DNA of 64,000 nt from Lentibacillus saliphilus (GTDB lineage Bacteria > Bacillota > Bacilli > Bacillales > Amphibacillaceae), in NCBI RefSeq assembly GCF_019093865.1, contig NZ_JABJXD010000008.1, positions 30,934 through 94,933 of the forward strand, in the 5' to 3' direction. Under the pieces are notes generated by a model. It searched no databases, had not been told where the DNA came from, and worked only from the letters and a program-made list of their open reading frames with translations. Position 1 is the stretch's first letter, and the number at the start of each line of letters is the position of its first letter. The translations under genes and the position numbers were made by a program. Shown here piece by piece: positions 54,724 through 63,820 of this stretch.

Positions 54724-55833
54724 CTAGCGGATCTTCCCGTTTTGAACGTGAAAAATATCTGCCTGTTTTAATGTGTCATGATTGATACCATCAACAGTTG
54801 TTGTCGAAACAAATGTTTGGACTTTCCCTTGAATGGTGTTCAGTAAGTGGGATTGCCGGTAATCATCAAGTTCACTAAGCACATCATCGAGCAGTAGGAT
54901 CGGGTATTCACCAATTTCGTTGTGAATTAATTCAATTTCTGCAAGTTTCAAAGATAAAGCTGTCGTCCGTTGCTGTCCTTGAGAGCCATATGTTTGTACA
55001 TCTCGGTTATTGACGTTAAAAACGAGATCATCGCGATGAGGTCCAATTAACGTCGTACCTCGTTCTATTTCCTTTTCTGCAATTGCCTGAAACTGAGATA
55101 TGTAACTACTCGTTATTTTCTCCTCATTTGCAGCTTCTGATACTTCAATTGTCGGAATATAGACGATTTCTAACGTTTCTAGTTCATGACTGATGCTGTG
55201 ATGAATTGGTCCTGCCCATTTTCGTAAAAGCTCTAGAAATTTGTAGCGCCGGGATAAAAGCGCCGCAGCATGCTCAGCAAGCTGCTCTGTTAACACATAC
55301 AGCATCGTACGGTCTTCTGTTTGTCTACGCTGTAGCTGCTTCAATAAATAATTACGCTGCTTTAACACCTTTTGGTAAAGACCAAGATGATATATATATT
55401 TCGGTTGAATTTGGCCAAGCTCCATGTCTATGAAGCGTCGACGGTTTTGCGGTGGCCCTTTAACAAGTCCTAAATCCTCTGGTGCAAACATAACGATATT
55501 CAAGGCCCCTATATAGTCGCTTAAACGTCTTTGTTCAAGCCGGTTCAACCGTGCCTTTTTCCCTTTTGCGGAAATGGTTAAATCAAGAGGAATGGACTGA
55601 TTGCGCTTCGTTATTCTTCCCTCAATCCGAGCAAAATCAGCATCCCACTGGATGAGTTCCTTTTCACGTGGGGTACGATGTGATTTCGTAAACGCAAGCG
55701 TGTACATAGCCTCCATTAAATTGGTTTTACCTTGAGCATTCTCACCGATGATCACATTGACTTTATTGTCAAATGAGACATCAAGCGAATCGTAATTGCG
55801 AAATTGCTTTAACATCAATTGTTCTATATGCAT
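54724..55833 (-). CDS. recF: DNA replication and repair protein RecF
   Basis: RecF is an SMC-like ATPase that directs RecR and RecO to single-strand gaps. The 369-residue protein starts [19 protein letters not shown], and has Walker [17 protein letters not shown] near residue 30, signature [16 protein letters not shown] and Walker [14 protein letters not shown] near the C-terminus. It overlaps nothing; yaaA precedes it by about 100 bp. Confidence 0.97.
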   Translation of the reverse strand: MHIEQLMLKQFRNYDSLDVSFDNKVNVIIGENAQGKTNLMEAMYTLAFTKSHRTPREKELIQWDADFARIEGRITKRNQSIPLDLTISAKGKKARLNRLEQRRLSDYIGALNIVMFAPEDLGLVKGPPQNRRRFIDMELGQIQPKYIYHLGLYQKVLKQRNYLLKQLQRRQTEDRTMLYVLTEQLAEHAAALLSRRYKFLELLRKWAGPIHHSISHELETLEIVYIPTIEVSEAANEEKITSSYISQFQAIAEKEIERGTTLIGPHRDDLVFNVNNRDVQTYGSQGQQRTTALSLKLAEIELIHNEIGEYPILLLDDVLSELDDYRQSHLLNTIQGKVQTFVSTTTVDGINHDTLKQADIFHVQNGKIR

Positions 55834-55935
55834 GTTGACTCCTCATTTAACGATGTGAGTGGATCATTGAGCGCTCAGGTGGCTAAGTTCGGGGAACACA
55901 CTGAAGACGATCATGTTAAATAGTGAGCACCTATT

Positions 55936-56154
55936 TTAATTGCGCGCAACGACAAAAGCGCCTACACCGTCAACTTCAACGGTATCTCCAGGGTATAGCT
56001 TTCGACCCCGTCTATGTTCACGTTCGCCATTAACGATTGCACCTTCTTCTTTAATAAACCCTTTAACCATTCCGCCTGATTCCAAAATGTTGGCAAGTTT
56101 GATGAGCTGTCCAAGCGTAATAAATTCGGAATCGATCACGATTGTTTCTTGCAT
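55936..56154 (-). CDS. yaaA: S4-domain RNA-binding protein YaaA
   Basis: A 72-residue S4 domain protein, conserved between dnaN and recF in Firmicutes. It is related to RlbA and thought to act in ribosome or RNA handling; its function is unproven. The S4 core LGQLIKLANILESGGMVKGFIKEEGAIVNGERE is followed by RRGRKLYPGDTVEV. Repeat copy 3 lies between it and dnaN. Confidence 0.93.
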   Translation of the reverse strand: MQETIVIDSEFITLGQLIKLANILESGGMVKGFIKEEGAIVNGEREHRRGRKLYPGDTVEVDGVGAFVVARN

Positions 56155-56433
56155 GTCTGTTCACCTGCCATTTTCAATGACATGTTTAAATGTCATTCAG
56201 AAGTATTAAATCCGAACACGATCCCATTAAAATGTCCATATATCTATTTTACTAAAGTTTAGCCATTAAAGAAAGGGTTGACCTATAAAACTGTAAAAAA
56301 CGTTTGTGATTGGCTTAAAATTGTTTTTTCTATGATGTTCTCATAGTTAAGTTTGCAACATGAGGGGAGATCTCATTCTTTTAAACGAAAATTGACTTTT
56401 AATAAACGGGCATTGTCTAAGTTAATTAGACAC
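56155..56433. other. Region between yaaA and repeat copy 3
   Basis: AT-rich, with a T-rich stretch; no reading frame or RNA gene is evident. It probably contains the yaaA-recF promoter. Confidence 0.4.
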
Positions 56434-56664
56434 AAAAAAAGAGATTGTGACAAAAGAATTCTAATCAAATAAATTACGAATAATACCCGCTCCGGAAATA
56501 CACTTCGCTTTCCGCGGGCGGCTGGTGAGCCTCCTCGTGCTAACGCACTGCGGGGTCTCGCCTAGGCCTTTCCTCCCGCCGGAGTCTACGTATATTTCCG
56601 GAGCTAACAACGCGTGTTAGTCGTCTATTTGATTTGAATTTTTGTTATGTCTCAATCTCTTTTT
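56434..56664. repeat. GC-rich palindromic intergenic repeat, copy 3 (short form)
   Basis: A shorter member of the family, wedged between yaaA and dnaN. The core from GCTCCGGAAATACAC (56489) to GTATATTTCCGGAGC (56604) is only 116 bp. The segment with GGCGCAGGACGCGCC and AACAGGACGTTGG present in the other copies is absent, while the CTAACGCACTGCGGGGTCTCGCC part is kept. Outer arms GAGATTGTGACAAAA and TTTTGTTATGTCTCAATCTC pair, and differ in sequence from those of copies 1 and 2. Confidence 0.82.
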
Positions 56665-56670
56665 ACTAAA

Positions 56671-57804
56671 TTAAAACGTACGTACGGGTACGATCAGTTG
56701 GAGAACGGATTGATCGTTTTCTGGTCTAATGATGAATGGCCGCATTGCGCCAGTGAATTCAATTTTGATATCTTCAGCGTCAATCGCTTTTAATGCTTCA
56801 AGCATGTAGGCAGAGCTAAATGATATGTTCAATGATTCACCGTCTATACCGGATACTTGAACCTCTTCACTTACTTCACCTATATCTTGAGAGTAACCTG
56901 AGATTTCAATGAATCCATCTTGATCTGCGACGAGCTTGACGACACTATTATCATTTGTTCGAGCAAGCAATGATGCACGGTCAACCGTTTGAATTAATTG
57001 TTTTGTTTTAGCATGAATGACTGTTTTACTATCATCAGGAATCAACCGTGATGTCTCTGGATAATTGCCTTCTAGCAAGCGTGATAAGAAAGATAAATGC
57101 TTTGTTCTAAATAAAATTTGGTTTTTCGTAATGCTAATTTCTACATTTTCTTCAGAGTCATCTAATATTTTATGAAGCTCATTCATACTTTTACCAGGAA
57201 CGACACAAGTAAATTCTAATGACGTATGGTCAACTGGAATTTCTCGAGAAGCAAGGCGATAGCTGTCTGTCGCTGTGAAATTAAGCACGTTATTTGCCAT
57301 TTGGCATTTAATACCGGTTAAAATCGGACGTGTTTCCATTGTTGATACAGCAAAAACAGTTTGTTTAATTAAATGCTTTAAGAGCGTTGTATCAACACTA
57401 AAACTATCATCTGTTTCAACTTTTGGAAGCTGTGGATACTCTGAAGCATCTTGACCGTTCAAATTAAAAACAGCTTTACCAGAACGGATCGTTACCTTTA
57501 ATGAATCATCTACATCGATTTCAACCGTTTGTTCAGGTAGTTTACGTACAATTTCTGTAAAGTATTTTGACTGAATGACGATTGAACCTTCTTCTATATT
57601 TTCCACTTGGACGATGCCATTTTCTTCAGCTGGAATAAATGACTCAATAGAAATGTCTGAATCACTTCCAGTTAACGTTACGCCGTGCTGGCGAACGTCG
57701 AGTTTCATCCCTGTTAAGATCGGGATCGCTGTACGAGGTGATATTGCTTTGGCAACATCTTGAATGCTGGCGATTAATGGATCGCGTTGTATAGTGAACT
57801 TCAT
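56671..57804 (-). CDS. dnaN: DNA polymerase III subunit beta (sliding clamp)
   Basis: DnaN forms the ring that holds polymerase on DNA and recruits other proteins, including YabA. The 377-residue protein shows three similar clamp domains, with MKFTIQRDPLIASIQDVAKAISPR at the N-terminus, VRPILTGIKC-like ETRPILTGIKCQ in the second, and the C-terminal RPFIIRPENDQSVLQLIVPVRTF. GGAGGATCC precedes the ATG. It is separated from dnaA by the origin-unwinding region. Confidence 0.98.
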   Translation of the reverse strand: MKFTIQRDPLIASIQDVAKAISPRTAIPILTGMKLDVRQHGVTLTGSDSDISIESFIPAEENGIVQVENIEEGSIVIQSKYFTEIVRKLPEQTVEIDVDDSLKVTIRSGKAVFNLNGQDASEYPQLPKVETDDSFSVDTTLLKHLIKQTVFAVSTMETRPILTGIKCQMANNVLNFTATDSYRLASREIPVDHTSLEFTCVVPGKSMNELHKILDDSEENVEISITKNQILFRTKHLSFLSRLLEGNYPETSRLIPDDSKTVIHAKTKQLIQTVDRASLLARTNDNSVVKLVADQDGFIEISGYSQDIGEVSEEVQVSGIDGESLNISFSSAYMLEALKAIDAEDIKIEFTGAMRPFIIRPENDQSVLQLIVPVRTF

Positions 57805-57839
57805 TTTTTTGGATCCTCCTGAACGAGATGTATTATATA

Positions 57840-57985
57840 TATTTCTTTATAAAAAGATAATAGTAATAGTAATAAGGGCTGTGATTATGTGGATAAGCTA
57901 CTTAAAGCTTTGCGAAACATTATTATCCACATGTGCATAACCGCTGAATAAGTCAACACCTTCATTCACATTATACACAGTGGAC
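57840..57985. other. oriC: oriC, unwinding half (dnaA-dnaN interval)
   Basis: DnaA boxes are TGTGGATAA (57888), TTATCCACA (57923), TGTGCATAA (57932) and TTATACACA (57971), all exact matches to TTATNCACA or its complement. Beside the 57888 box lie GGGCTG and then AATAGTAATAGTAATA, a run of TAG/TAA trinucleotides. DnaA box, GC-rich bases and DnaA-trio repeats form the basal origin unwinding system described in B. subtilis. This is therefore the likely site of strand opening. Confidence 0.85.
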
Positions 57986-58015
57986 AAATTATTGAGTAAT
58001 GAAATCCTGTGTCGA

Positions 58016-59371
58016 TTAAATCGATTTAAGCTGTTCTTTGATGTCTTCTATATTGCGTTCTAAATCAATGTCATTTTCTAACAGCTTAGAGATTTTGTCG
58101 TGAGCATGAATAACAGTCGTATGATCACGTCCACCAAATTCCTCACCAATTTTCGGGAGAGAGAGGTCTGTTAATTCTCTCGCCAAATACATGGCAATTT
58201 GTCTCGGAAACGCAATGGATTTCGTTCGCTTCTTCGCTGCAAAATCCTCTATACGAATATTATATTTTTCACCTACAACGTGTTGGATTTTTTGCACGTT
58301 GATGATTCTTGGCTTATTGCTCGGAATAATATCTTTAAGCGCATCTGCAGCTAAGGATGCATCAATATCTTGATTTACTAGAGATGAATAGGCGACAACG
58401 CGTATGAGTGCGCCCTCTAGTTCACGAATGTTCGTATCAATTTGATTAGCGATATAAATCATCACTTCATCAGGGATATCGAGCCCTTCTGCTTTCGCCT
58501 TTTTATATAAAATGGCTGTTCGTGTTTCAAGATCAGGCGGGGTAATATCCGTAATGAGTCCCCACTCGAATCGTGAACGTAAGCGATCTTCAAGTGTCGG
58601 AATTTCTTTTGGAGGCCGGTCACTGGAAATAATAATTTGTTTATTATCTTCATGTAAGGCGTTAAATGTATGGAAAAATTCCTCTTGCGTCGATTCCTTT
58701 CCAGCTATGAATTGAATATCATCAATTAATAAAATATCGGCGTTTCGATATTTATTGCGGAAGTTAATCGTTTTATTGTCCATAATGGCATTAATAAATT
58801 CGTTCGTAAATTTTTCAGACGACAAATAAACGACATTTGCACCAGGATTGTGCTCTTGTACGTAATGACCGATCGCATGCATTAAGTGTGTTTTACCAAG
58901 GCCAACACCTCCATATATGAAAAGAGGGTTATAGGCTTTAGCGGGGGCCTCAGCAACGGCTAGAGATGCAGCATGAGCAAAGCGGTTACCAGCACCGATG
59001 ACAAACGTATCAAATGTATATTTAGAATTCAGCATTGTTTTAGGTGCAATCGTTCCATTATGGCCATTCATTGGTGTCGCTTGCTCTGCAGTAGCTTCAT
59101 CTACATCATCTTGTTTTTCTTTGTTATTCGGAATGACAAATTTAACGGTTAGCTCAGCACCAGTTAGTTCTTTTAAAATATCAGCAATCAATATTGTATA
59201 GCGATTTTCTAACCAGTCTCTAGCAAATTCATTTGGGGCGGAGACGACTAATAAATCGCCTTCTAAACTCTTTGCCATCGTATTTTCCAACCATGTTTCG
59301 TAGCTCGGTTTGCTTATTTTATCTTCAATTTCTTTAAGTGTCGCCGTCCATAATTCATTAATATTTTCCAC
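58016..59371 (-). CDS. dnaA: Chromosomal replication initiator DnaA
   Basis: DnaA binds DnaA boxes and opens oriC. The 451-residue protein has domain I (1-80), a short variable linker rich in D, E, T and N (81-112), and the AAA+ domain with Walker A GGVGLGKT (154-161) and Walker B LLIDDIQF. The domain IV DNA-binding signature [15 protein letters not shown] lies at the C-terminus. It starts with GTG; AAGGAG lies 12 bases upstream, a long spacing. An ATG between them is out of frame. DnaA boxes flank it on both sides. Confidence 0.98.
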   Translation of the reverse strand: MENINELWTATLKEIEDKISKPSYETWLENTMAKSLEGDLLVVSAPNEFARDWLENRYTILIADILKELTGAELTVKFVIPNNKEKQDDVDEATAEQATPMNGHNGTIAPKTMLNSKYTFDTFVIGAGNRFAHAASLAVAEAPAKAYNPLFIYGGVGLGKTHLMHAIGHYVQEHNPGANVVYLSSEKFTNEFINAIMDNKTINFRNKYRNADILLIDDIQFIAGKESTQEEFFHTFNALHEDNKQIIISSDRPPKEIPTLEDRLRSRFEWGLITDITPPDLETRTAILYKKAKAEGLDIPDEVMIYIANQIDTNIRELEGALIRVVAYSSLVNQDIDASLAADALKDIIPSNKPRIINVQKIQHVVGEKYNIRIEDFAAKKRTKSIAFPRQIAMYLARELTDLSLPKIGEEFGGRDHTTVIHAHDKISKLLENDIDLERNIEDIKEQLKSI

Positions 59372-59574
59372 TTTTCATATTCACTCCTTTCTTAGATCGT
59401 ATTTTATTTGATGTCGCTTTTTAGTGATGACAGAAAAAGCCTCTCTCAATAATGACAGGTGAAAGAGGGTGTCACTTTAATAAACAGACATAATGGTACA
59501 TCATTCAACATAGACTTAAGAAGAAGTACCATTTCTGGACATATATTTGCGAAATCAGGTGCGTGTAAAAGATG

Positions 59575-59925
59575 AAGCACCTGTGGATATGAATTGGTTA
59601 GCAGACGCGTCAAAGAGAGCGCTTGTTGACAAAATCCACAATGATGTGTATATGTTTATCAAAAGCCTGTTAACAATTATCCACAAACTATTCACAACTT
59701 GTGTATAACTTAAAACCAAAATGAATTATGCACAAGTTAAAACAATGATATCTTATCAAAAAAACCGTTTGAATGCAATGGTTTTTCGACAGTTATCCAC
59801 ATTCTCCACTTCTTGTGGTGAAAAGTCATCCACATGTCTGTATTTTGTGGTTAACATGTCGATTAATGTTGTGGAAGGATGAAATATGTTGTTTGGGTGA
59901 TGGATAAGTGTGTGGATAAGAGAGA
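59575..59925. other. oriC: oriC, upstream DnaA-box cluster (dnaA-rpmH interval)
   Basis: Exact DnaA boxes: TTATCCACA (59677), TGTGTATAA (59700), TTATGCACA (59726), TTATCCACA (59793) and TGTGGATAA (59911). One-mismatch boxes: TGTGGATAT (59582), TCATCCACA (59826) and TGTGGTTAA (59846). No gene is present from 59372 to 60077. This matches the incA/incB half of the bipartite Bacillus origin and must also hold the dnaA promoter, which I could not pin down. Confidence 0.88.
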
Positions 59926-59990
59926 GGGTATAATATGATCGTGAAAAATAACGCTTATCATAATTCGAGCGATCGGAAATGAATTACAAG

Positions 59991-60020
59991 TTGACATAGC
60001 ATGTATATTTTACGTATAAT
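59991..60020 (+). promoter_or_regulatory. rpmH promoter
   Basis: Perfect TTGACA and TATAAT, 18 bases apart, about 57 bases before the rpmH ATG. It would drive rpmH, and by read-through rnpA and yidC. Confidence 0.75.
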
Positions 60021-60077
60021 TACTGAGACTGATTTTTAACTGGATTTTTTTCAATCCCTTGGGGAGGTGCAGCATAA

Positions 60078-60212
60078 ATGAAAAGAACGTATCAACCAAA
60101 TACGCGTAAACGCAAAAAAGTACACGGCTTCCGTGCCCGTATGAGCACAAAAAATGGTCGTAAAGTTTTGGCACGCCGTCGTCGTAAAGGAAGAAAAGTA
60201 TTGTCTGCATAG
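60078..60212 (+). CDS. rpmH: 50S ribosomal protein L34
   Basis: L34 is a 44-residue basic protein of the large subunit. It begins [18 protein letters not shown] and ends with the arginine/lysine-rich [13 protein letters not shown], all typical. GGGGAGGTG precedes the ATG. It is the first gene on the right side of oriC, in the universal rpmH-rnpA-yidC order. Confidence 0.98.
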   Translation: MKRTYQPNTRKRKKVHGFRARMSTKNGRKVLARRRRKGRKVLSA

Positions 60213-60238
60213 GCCACTGAATATCAGTGGTCTTTTTT
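60212..60238 (+). terminator. Hairpin between rpmH and rnpA
   Basis: GGCCACTGA and TCAGTGGTC form an 8- to 9-bp stem with a very short loop, followed by six T, directly at the rpmH stop codon. It probably attenuates read-through, giving much more rpmH than rnpA. Confidence 0.75.
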
Positions 60239-60286
60239 CCACTTTTATAGAACACGTTCGGTCGCATGCTTTTAAGGGTGATCACA

Positions 60287-60631
60287 TTGAAAAAGCAATT
60301 TAGAATAAAAAAGAATAGTGAGTTTCAAAAGGTGTTTGATACAGGGCAGACATTTGCCAATAGACAGCTCGTGATCTACTATACAAAAGTACCTCAGCAG
60401 GTGCATTTTAGAGTCGGATTATCTGTAGGCAAAAAGATTGGGAATGCCGTGACACGTAATCGCATTAAGAGACACTTACGTCAAGCGTTCCAAGAGCTTT
60501 CGGAGCGTATTTTACCTGAATACGATATCGTGATCATTGCGAGAAACCCGACAAAAGACCTTGAATTCAAAGACATCAAACGTAGTCTCAACCATTTGCT
60601 GAATAAACAAGGACTATTATTGAAAAGATAG
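60287..60631 (+). CDS. rnpA: Ribonuclease P protein component
   Basis: RnpA assists the catalytic RNase P RNA in 5' processing of tRNAs. The 114-residue basic protein has the family motif GLSVGKKIGNAVTRNRIKRHLRQAF near residue 50. The TTG start at 60287 has AAGGG eight bases upstream and gives an N-terminus (MKKQFRIKKNSEFQKVF) like that of B. subtilis; an in-frame ATG seven codons earlier lacks a site. Confidence 0.95.
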   Translation: MKKQFRIKKNSEFQKVFDTGQTFANRQLVIYYTKVPQQVHFRVGLSVGKKIGNAVTRNRIKRHLRQAFQELSERILPEYDIVIIARNPTKDLEFKDIKRSLNHLLNKQGLLLKR

Positions 60632-60732
60632 CCTAGGTTTTTAATGGATTGCCCTTAATCATTAATGGTAAACTAAACATAAATGATATACATAAACCTA
60701 ATTGGACTGGTTTTTTGTTAGGAGGAAAGAAA

Positions 60733-61500
60733 TTGCGCAAAAAGGTTTTACTCGTCGCAGCCTTGTTGGCACTCGTTACATTACTGTCTGGCTGTACGGA
60801 CATAAATGAACCAATTACGGAAGACAGCGAAGGCATTTGGAACAACTGGTTTGTTTGGCCGATGGTACTGGCCTTAAGGTATTTTGCGGATGTATTTAAT
60901 AATAGTTACGGAATATCCATTATTATTGTAACGATTATCATTCGCTTAGTTTTAGTGCCGCTTAACGTTAAGCAGCTTAAAAGCTCTAAAGCTATGCAGG
61001 ATATTCAACCTGAATTAAAAGAATTACAAGCAAAATACAGTTCAAAAGATGCGAACACACAACAAAAGCTACAACAGGAAACGATGGCACTGTTTCAAAA
61101 GCATGGTGTGAACCCACTTGCTGGTTGTTTACCTATTTTTGTTCAAATGCCGATTTTAATCGCACTTTTCCATGCGTTAAGGCGCCCAGAAGGCATAGAG
61201 GCAGGTCAAACATTTCTTTGGTTTGCACTTGATTCGCCAGATATGATCTTACCATTGATCGCAGGTGCCGCAACATTTTTACAACAGAAATTAATGATGG
61301 CAGGAAGTCCGGCAGCACAAAACCCACAAATGACGGTAATGCTTTATGTGATGCCGATCATGATCACTGTGTTTGCGTTTTTCTTCCCGGCAGCGTTGGC
61401 CTTATATTGGGTTGTCGGTAACATATTTATGGTTGCCCAGACGATGTTTATTCGTAAACCGATGATGAAGGGCACCGAAACTGGAGGAGACAAAAAGTGA
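60733..61500 (+). CDS. yidC: Membrane protein insertase YidC/SpoIIIJ
   Basis: YidC inserts membrane proteins; SpoIIIJ, its Bacillus form, is also needed for sigma-G activation in sporulation. The 255-residue lipoprotein precursor has the lipobox L18-S-G-C21 and five membrane segments, with the VKQLKSSKAMQDIQPELKELQAKY loop and GCLPIFVQMPILIALFHAL. The TTG start at 60733 has GGAGG upstream. It overlaps jag by 4 bp. Confidence 0.94.
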   Translation: MRKKVLLVAALLALVTLLSGCTDINEPITEDSEGIWNNWFVWPMVLALRYFADVFNNSYGISIIIVTIIIRLVLVPLNVKQLKSSKAMQDIQPELKELQAKYSSKDANTQQKLQQETMALFQKHGVNPLAGCLPIFVQMPILIALFHALRRPEGIEAGQTFLWFALDSPDMILPLIAGAATFLQQKLMMAGSPAAQNPQMTVMLYVMPIMITVFAFFFPAALALYWVVGNIFMVAQTMFIRKPMMKGTETGGDKK

Positions 61501-62129
61501 AAGAAATAACTGCTAGTGGACAAACGGTCGAACAAGCGGTCAAGTCAGCATTAGAGCAGTTAAACACAACACGGGACCAGGTTAAGATTGACATCATTGA
61601 TGAAGGTAAGAAGGGCTTGCTCGGTGTATTTGGCTCGAAGCTTGCTGTTGTTAAAGTAACCATGATCAAGGATCCGATCAAAACAGGGGAAGAGTTTATA
61701 TTAGATGTGACAGCGAAGATGAATGTGCCTGTTCAGGTTTCAACTGTTAAGGATGAAGATACGCGAACCTTAACCTTCAATTTAGAAGGTGAAAAAATGG
61801 GAATGCTCATTGGCAAGCGTGGTCAGACATTGAATGCGTTGCAGTATCTCGTTCATCTCGTCGTCAATAAAAATAGTGAAAATCATTTTTCAGTCATTGT
61901 TGATGCAGAAGGCTATCGTGATCGTCGCAAGGCTTCACTTGATAGTTTGGCTCATAAAATGGCTGAAAAAGCGCTCTATTTACAGCGGAAGGTTGCGCTC
62001 GAACCGATGCCAGCATTTGAAAGGAAAATCATTCATCAGATGCTTCAGTCGGATGATCGTATTTCGACGTACTCAGATGGACAGGAGCCCCATCGACACA
62101 TCGTTATTGTACCGTCACAATCTAAATAA
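61497..62129 (+). CDS. jag: RNA-binding protein Jag (KhpB/SpoIIIJ-associated)
   Basis: Jag is an RNA-binding protein of the KhpA-KhpB pair tied to cell shape and division. The 210-residue product has an N-terminal Jag-N domain (residues 1-50), a KH domain (about 85-150) with GMLIGKRGQTLNALQYLV, and an R3H domain with RKIIHQMLQSD...SDGQEPHRHIVIVP. It starts with GTG whose bases overlap the yidC stop codon, so the two are translationally coupled. Confidence 0.95.
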   Translation: MKEITASGQTVEQAVKSALEQLNTTRDQVKIDIIDEGKKGLLGVFGSKLAVVKVTMIKDPIKTGEEFILDVTAKMNVPVQVSTVKDEDTRTLTFNLEGEKMGMLIGKRGQTLNALQYLVHLVVNKNSENHFSVIVDAEGYRDRRKASLDSLAHKMAEKALYLQRKVALEPMPAFERKIIHQMLQSDDRISTYSDGQEPHRHIVIVPSQSK

Positions 62130-62149
62130 TCGTTATGTAAAGCCTATTT

Positions 62150-62184
62150 AACCCACTTGAACGTAAGCTCAAGTGGGTTTTTTA
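62150..62184 (+). terminator. Terminator after jag
   Basis: A perfect 11-bp stem (AACCCACTTGA/TCAAGTGGGTT) with an 8-base loop and a run of T, about 20 bases past jag. Confidence 0.9.
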
Positions 62185-62224
62185 TGTGTTTTCGGTTATA
62201 ATGAAGTACGTTAAAGAAGAATAA

Positions 62225-62336
62225 GCTTATCCACATGTGCATAACTGAGCTCCGACTGGAAAATTTTAATGCTGTGGATATATTTATTTTTAGGTAGGTT
62301 TATGATATTCTATTTAGTTAGTGACTTATCTACATG
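62225..62336. other. DnaA-box cluster upstream of mnmE
   Basis: TTATCCACA (62227) and TGTGCATAA (62236) stand back to back. One-mismatch boxes TGTGGATAT (62273) and TTATCTACA (62326) follow in an AT-rich stretch. The 19 bases TTATCCACATGTGCATAAC are identical to those at 57923 in the dnaA-dnaN interval. This suggests DnaA binds here too, to regulate mnmE or to titrate DnaA. Confidence 0.65.
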
Positions 62337-62419
62337 TGAATAGTCGCTAACGTTGGTGATATATACAATAACGATTTTTATATAGAGTGAAAAAAAGATG
62401 ATAAAGGAGGGTGCAGCCG

Positions 62420-63796
62420 ATGGAGACAGATACAATTGCAGCGATTTCGACCCCTTTAGGCGAAGGCGCAATATCGATTGTTAGACTAAGTGGGCCGGAT
62501 GCTATAAACATAGCTGCACGTATTTTTAACGGGAAGCAGTTAACAGATGTTGCAACACATACAATCCATTACGGCAAAATCATTGATCCTGAAACAGGTG
62601 ATGTTGCTGAAGAGGTTATGGCAAGTGTGATGCATGCACCAAAGACATTTACGAGAGAAAATATTGTAGAGATTAATTGTCATGGTGGGTTAACCGCCGT
62701 TAATCGAGTGCTTGATATATTGCTGTCGAATGGTGCGCGCTTGGCTGAGCCGGGAGAATTTACGAAGCGGGCATTTTTGAACGGACGTATTGATTTATCG
62801 CAAGCTGAAGCTGTGATGGATTTGATTCGTGCGAAAACAGACAAGGCGATGTCGGTTGCACTCAATCAGATGGAAGGCCGTCTATCGACTTTAATACGAA
62901 AGTATCGTCAACAATTGCTTGAGACGGTTGCACACGTCGAGGTTAACATCGATTATCCGGAATATGATGATGTTGAAGAAATGTCACATAAGATGATGCA
63001 ACAAAAAACTGCTGAAGTTCATGATGATATTGAAGAGCTGTTATCTGTAGCGAAACAAGGAAAGATATTACGTGAAGGGCTGGCAACAGCGATTATCGGA
63101 CGCCCAAATGTCGGCAAATCATCGCTCTTAAATGCACTTGCCCAAGAAAATAAAGCAATCGTAACAGAAATACCAGGAACGACCCGAGATGTGATAGAAG
63201 AATATGTGAACGTGCGCGGTGTTCCGTTGAAGCTTGTGGATACAGCTGGTATTCGTGAAACAGAAGACATCGTCGAAAAAATTGGTGTTGATCGCTCACG
63301 TCAGGCGTTAAAGCAATCGGATTTGATTTTGTTTGTGCTTAATTATAATGAAGCGCTATCTCCTGAAGATATACAGCTGCTTGAATTAATTGGTGACCTT
63401 GATTATGTTGTTATCATTAATAAAACAGATCTGCCACAAAAGCTCGATCTTGATCATGTTAAAGAGCTTGCTGGATCACACCGTATTGTTGAAACGTCTC
63501 TTATTGATGCAAAAGGCATTGATCAGCTTGAAGAAGCGATTGCAGATATTTTCTTCTCAGGGCGTTTAGATGCAGGGGATATGACGTATGTATCGAATAT
63601 GCGCCATATACAGCTGCTTAAAAAAGCAAAAGGTGCGTTGGAGGATGCGATGGCAAGTCTTGAAATGGGAATGCCATTAGATATTGTCCAAATTGATGTG
63701 ACGAGAACGTGGGAATATTTAGGTGAAATTATTGGCGATACTGCAAGTGATAGCTTGATTGATCAGCTGTTTTCGCAATTTTGTTTAGGCAAATAA
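62420..63796 (+). CDS. mnmE: tRNA modification GTPase MnmE
   Basis: With MnmG it modifies the wobble uridine of tRNAs. The 458-residue protein has the N-terminal formyl-THF-binding domain (1-120), and the G domain with Walker [15 protein letters not shown] near residue 225, switch DTAGIRET and NKTD. It ends in the conserved FCLGK motif. The ATG at 62420 has AAGGAGG nine bases upstream; a GTG three codons earlier overlaps it. mnmG should follow, but repeat copy 4 comes first. Confidence 0.97.
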   Translation: METDTIAAISTPLGEGAISIVRLSGPDAINIAARIFNGKQLTDVATHTIHYGKIIDPETGDVAEEVMASVMHAPKTFTRENIVEINCHGGLTAVNRVLDILLSNGARLAEPGEFTKRAFLNGRIDLSQAEAVMDLIRAKTDKAMSVALNQMEGRLSTLIRKYRQQLLETVAHVEVNIDYPEYDDVEEMSHKMMQQKTAEVHDDIEELLSVAKQGKILREGLATAIIGRPNVGKSSLLNALAQENKAIVTEIPGTTRDVIEEYVNVRGVPLKLVDTAGIRETEDIVEKIGVDRSRQALKQSDLILFVLNYNEALSPEDIQLLELIGDLDYVVIINKTDLPQKLDLDHVKELAGSHRIVETSLIDAKGIDQLEEAIADIFFSGRLDAGDMTYVSNMRHIQLLKKAKGALEDAMASLEMGMPLDIVQIDVTRTWEYLGEIIGDTASDSLIDQLFSQFCLGK

Positions 63797-63820
63797 TGAA
63801 CGTTTGATATATGAGGTAAA

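Noticed and set aside
59360..59400. Upstream ATG as the dnaA start
   Set aside because: The ATG between AAGGAG and the GTG is seven bases upstream and out of frame; the GTG gives the conserved MENINELW N-terminus.
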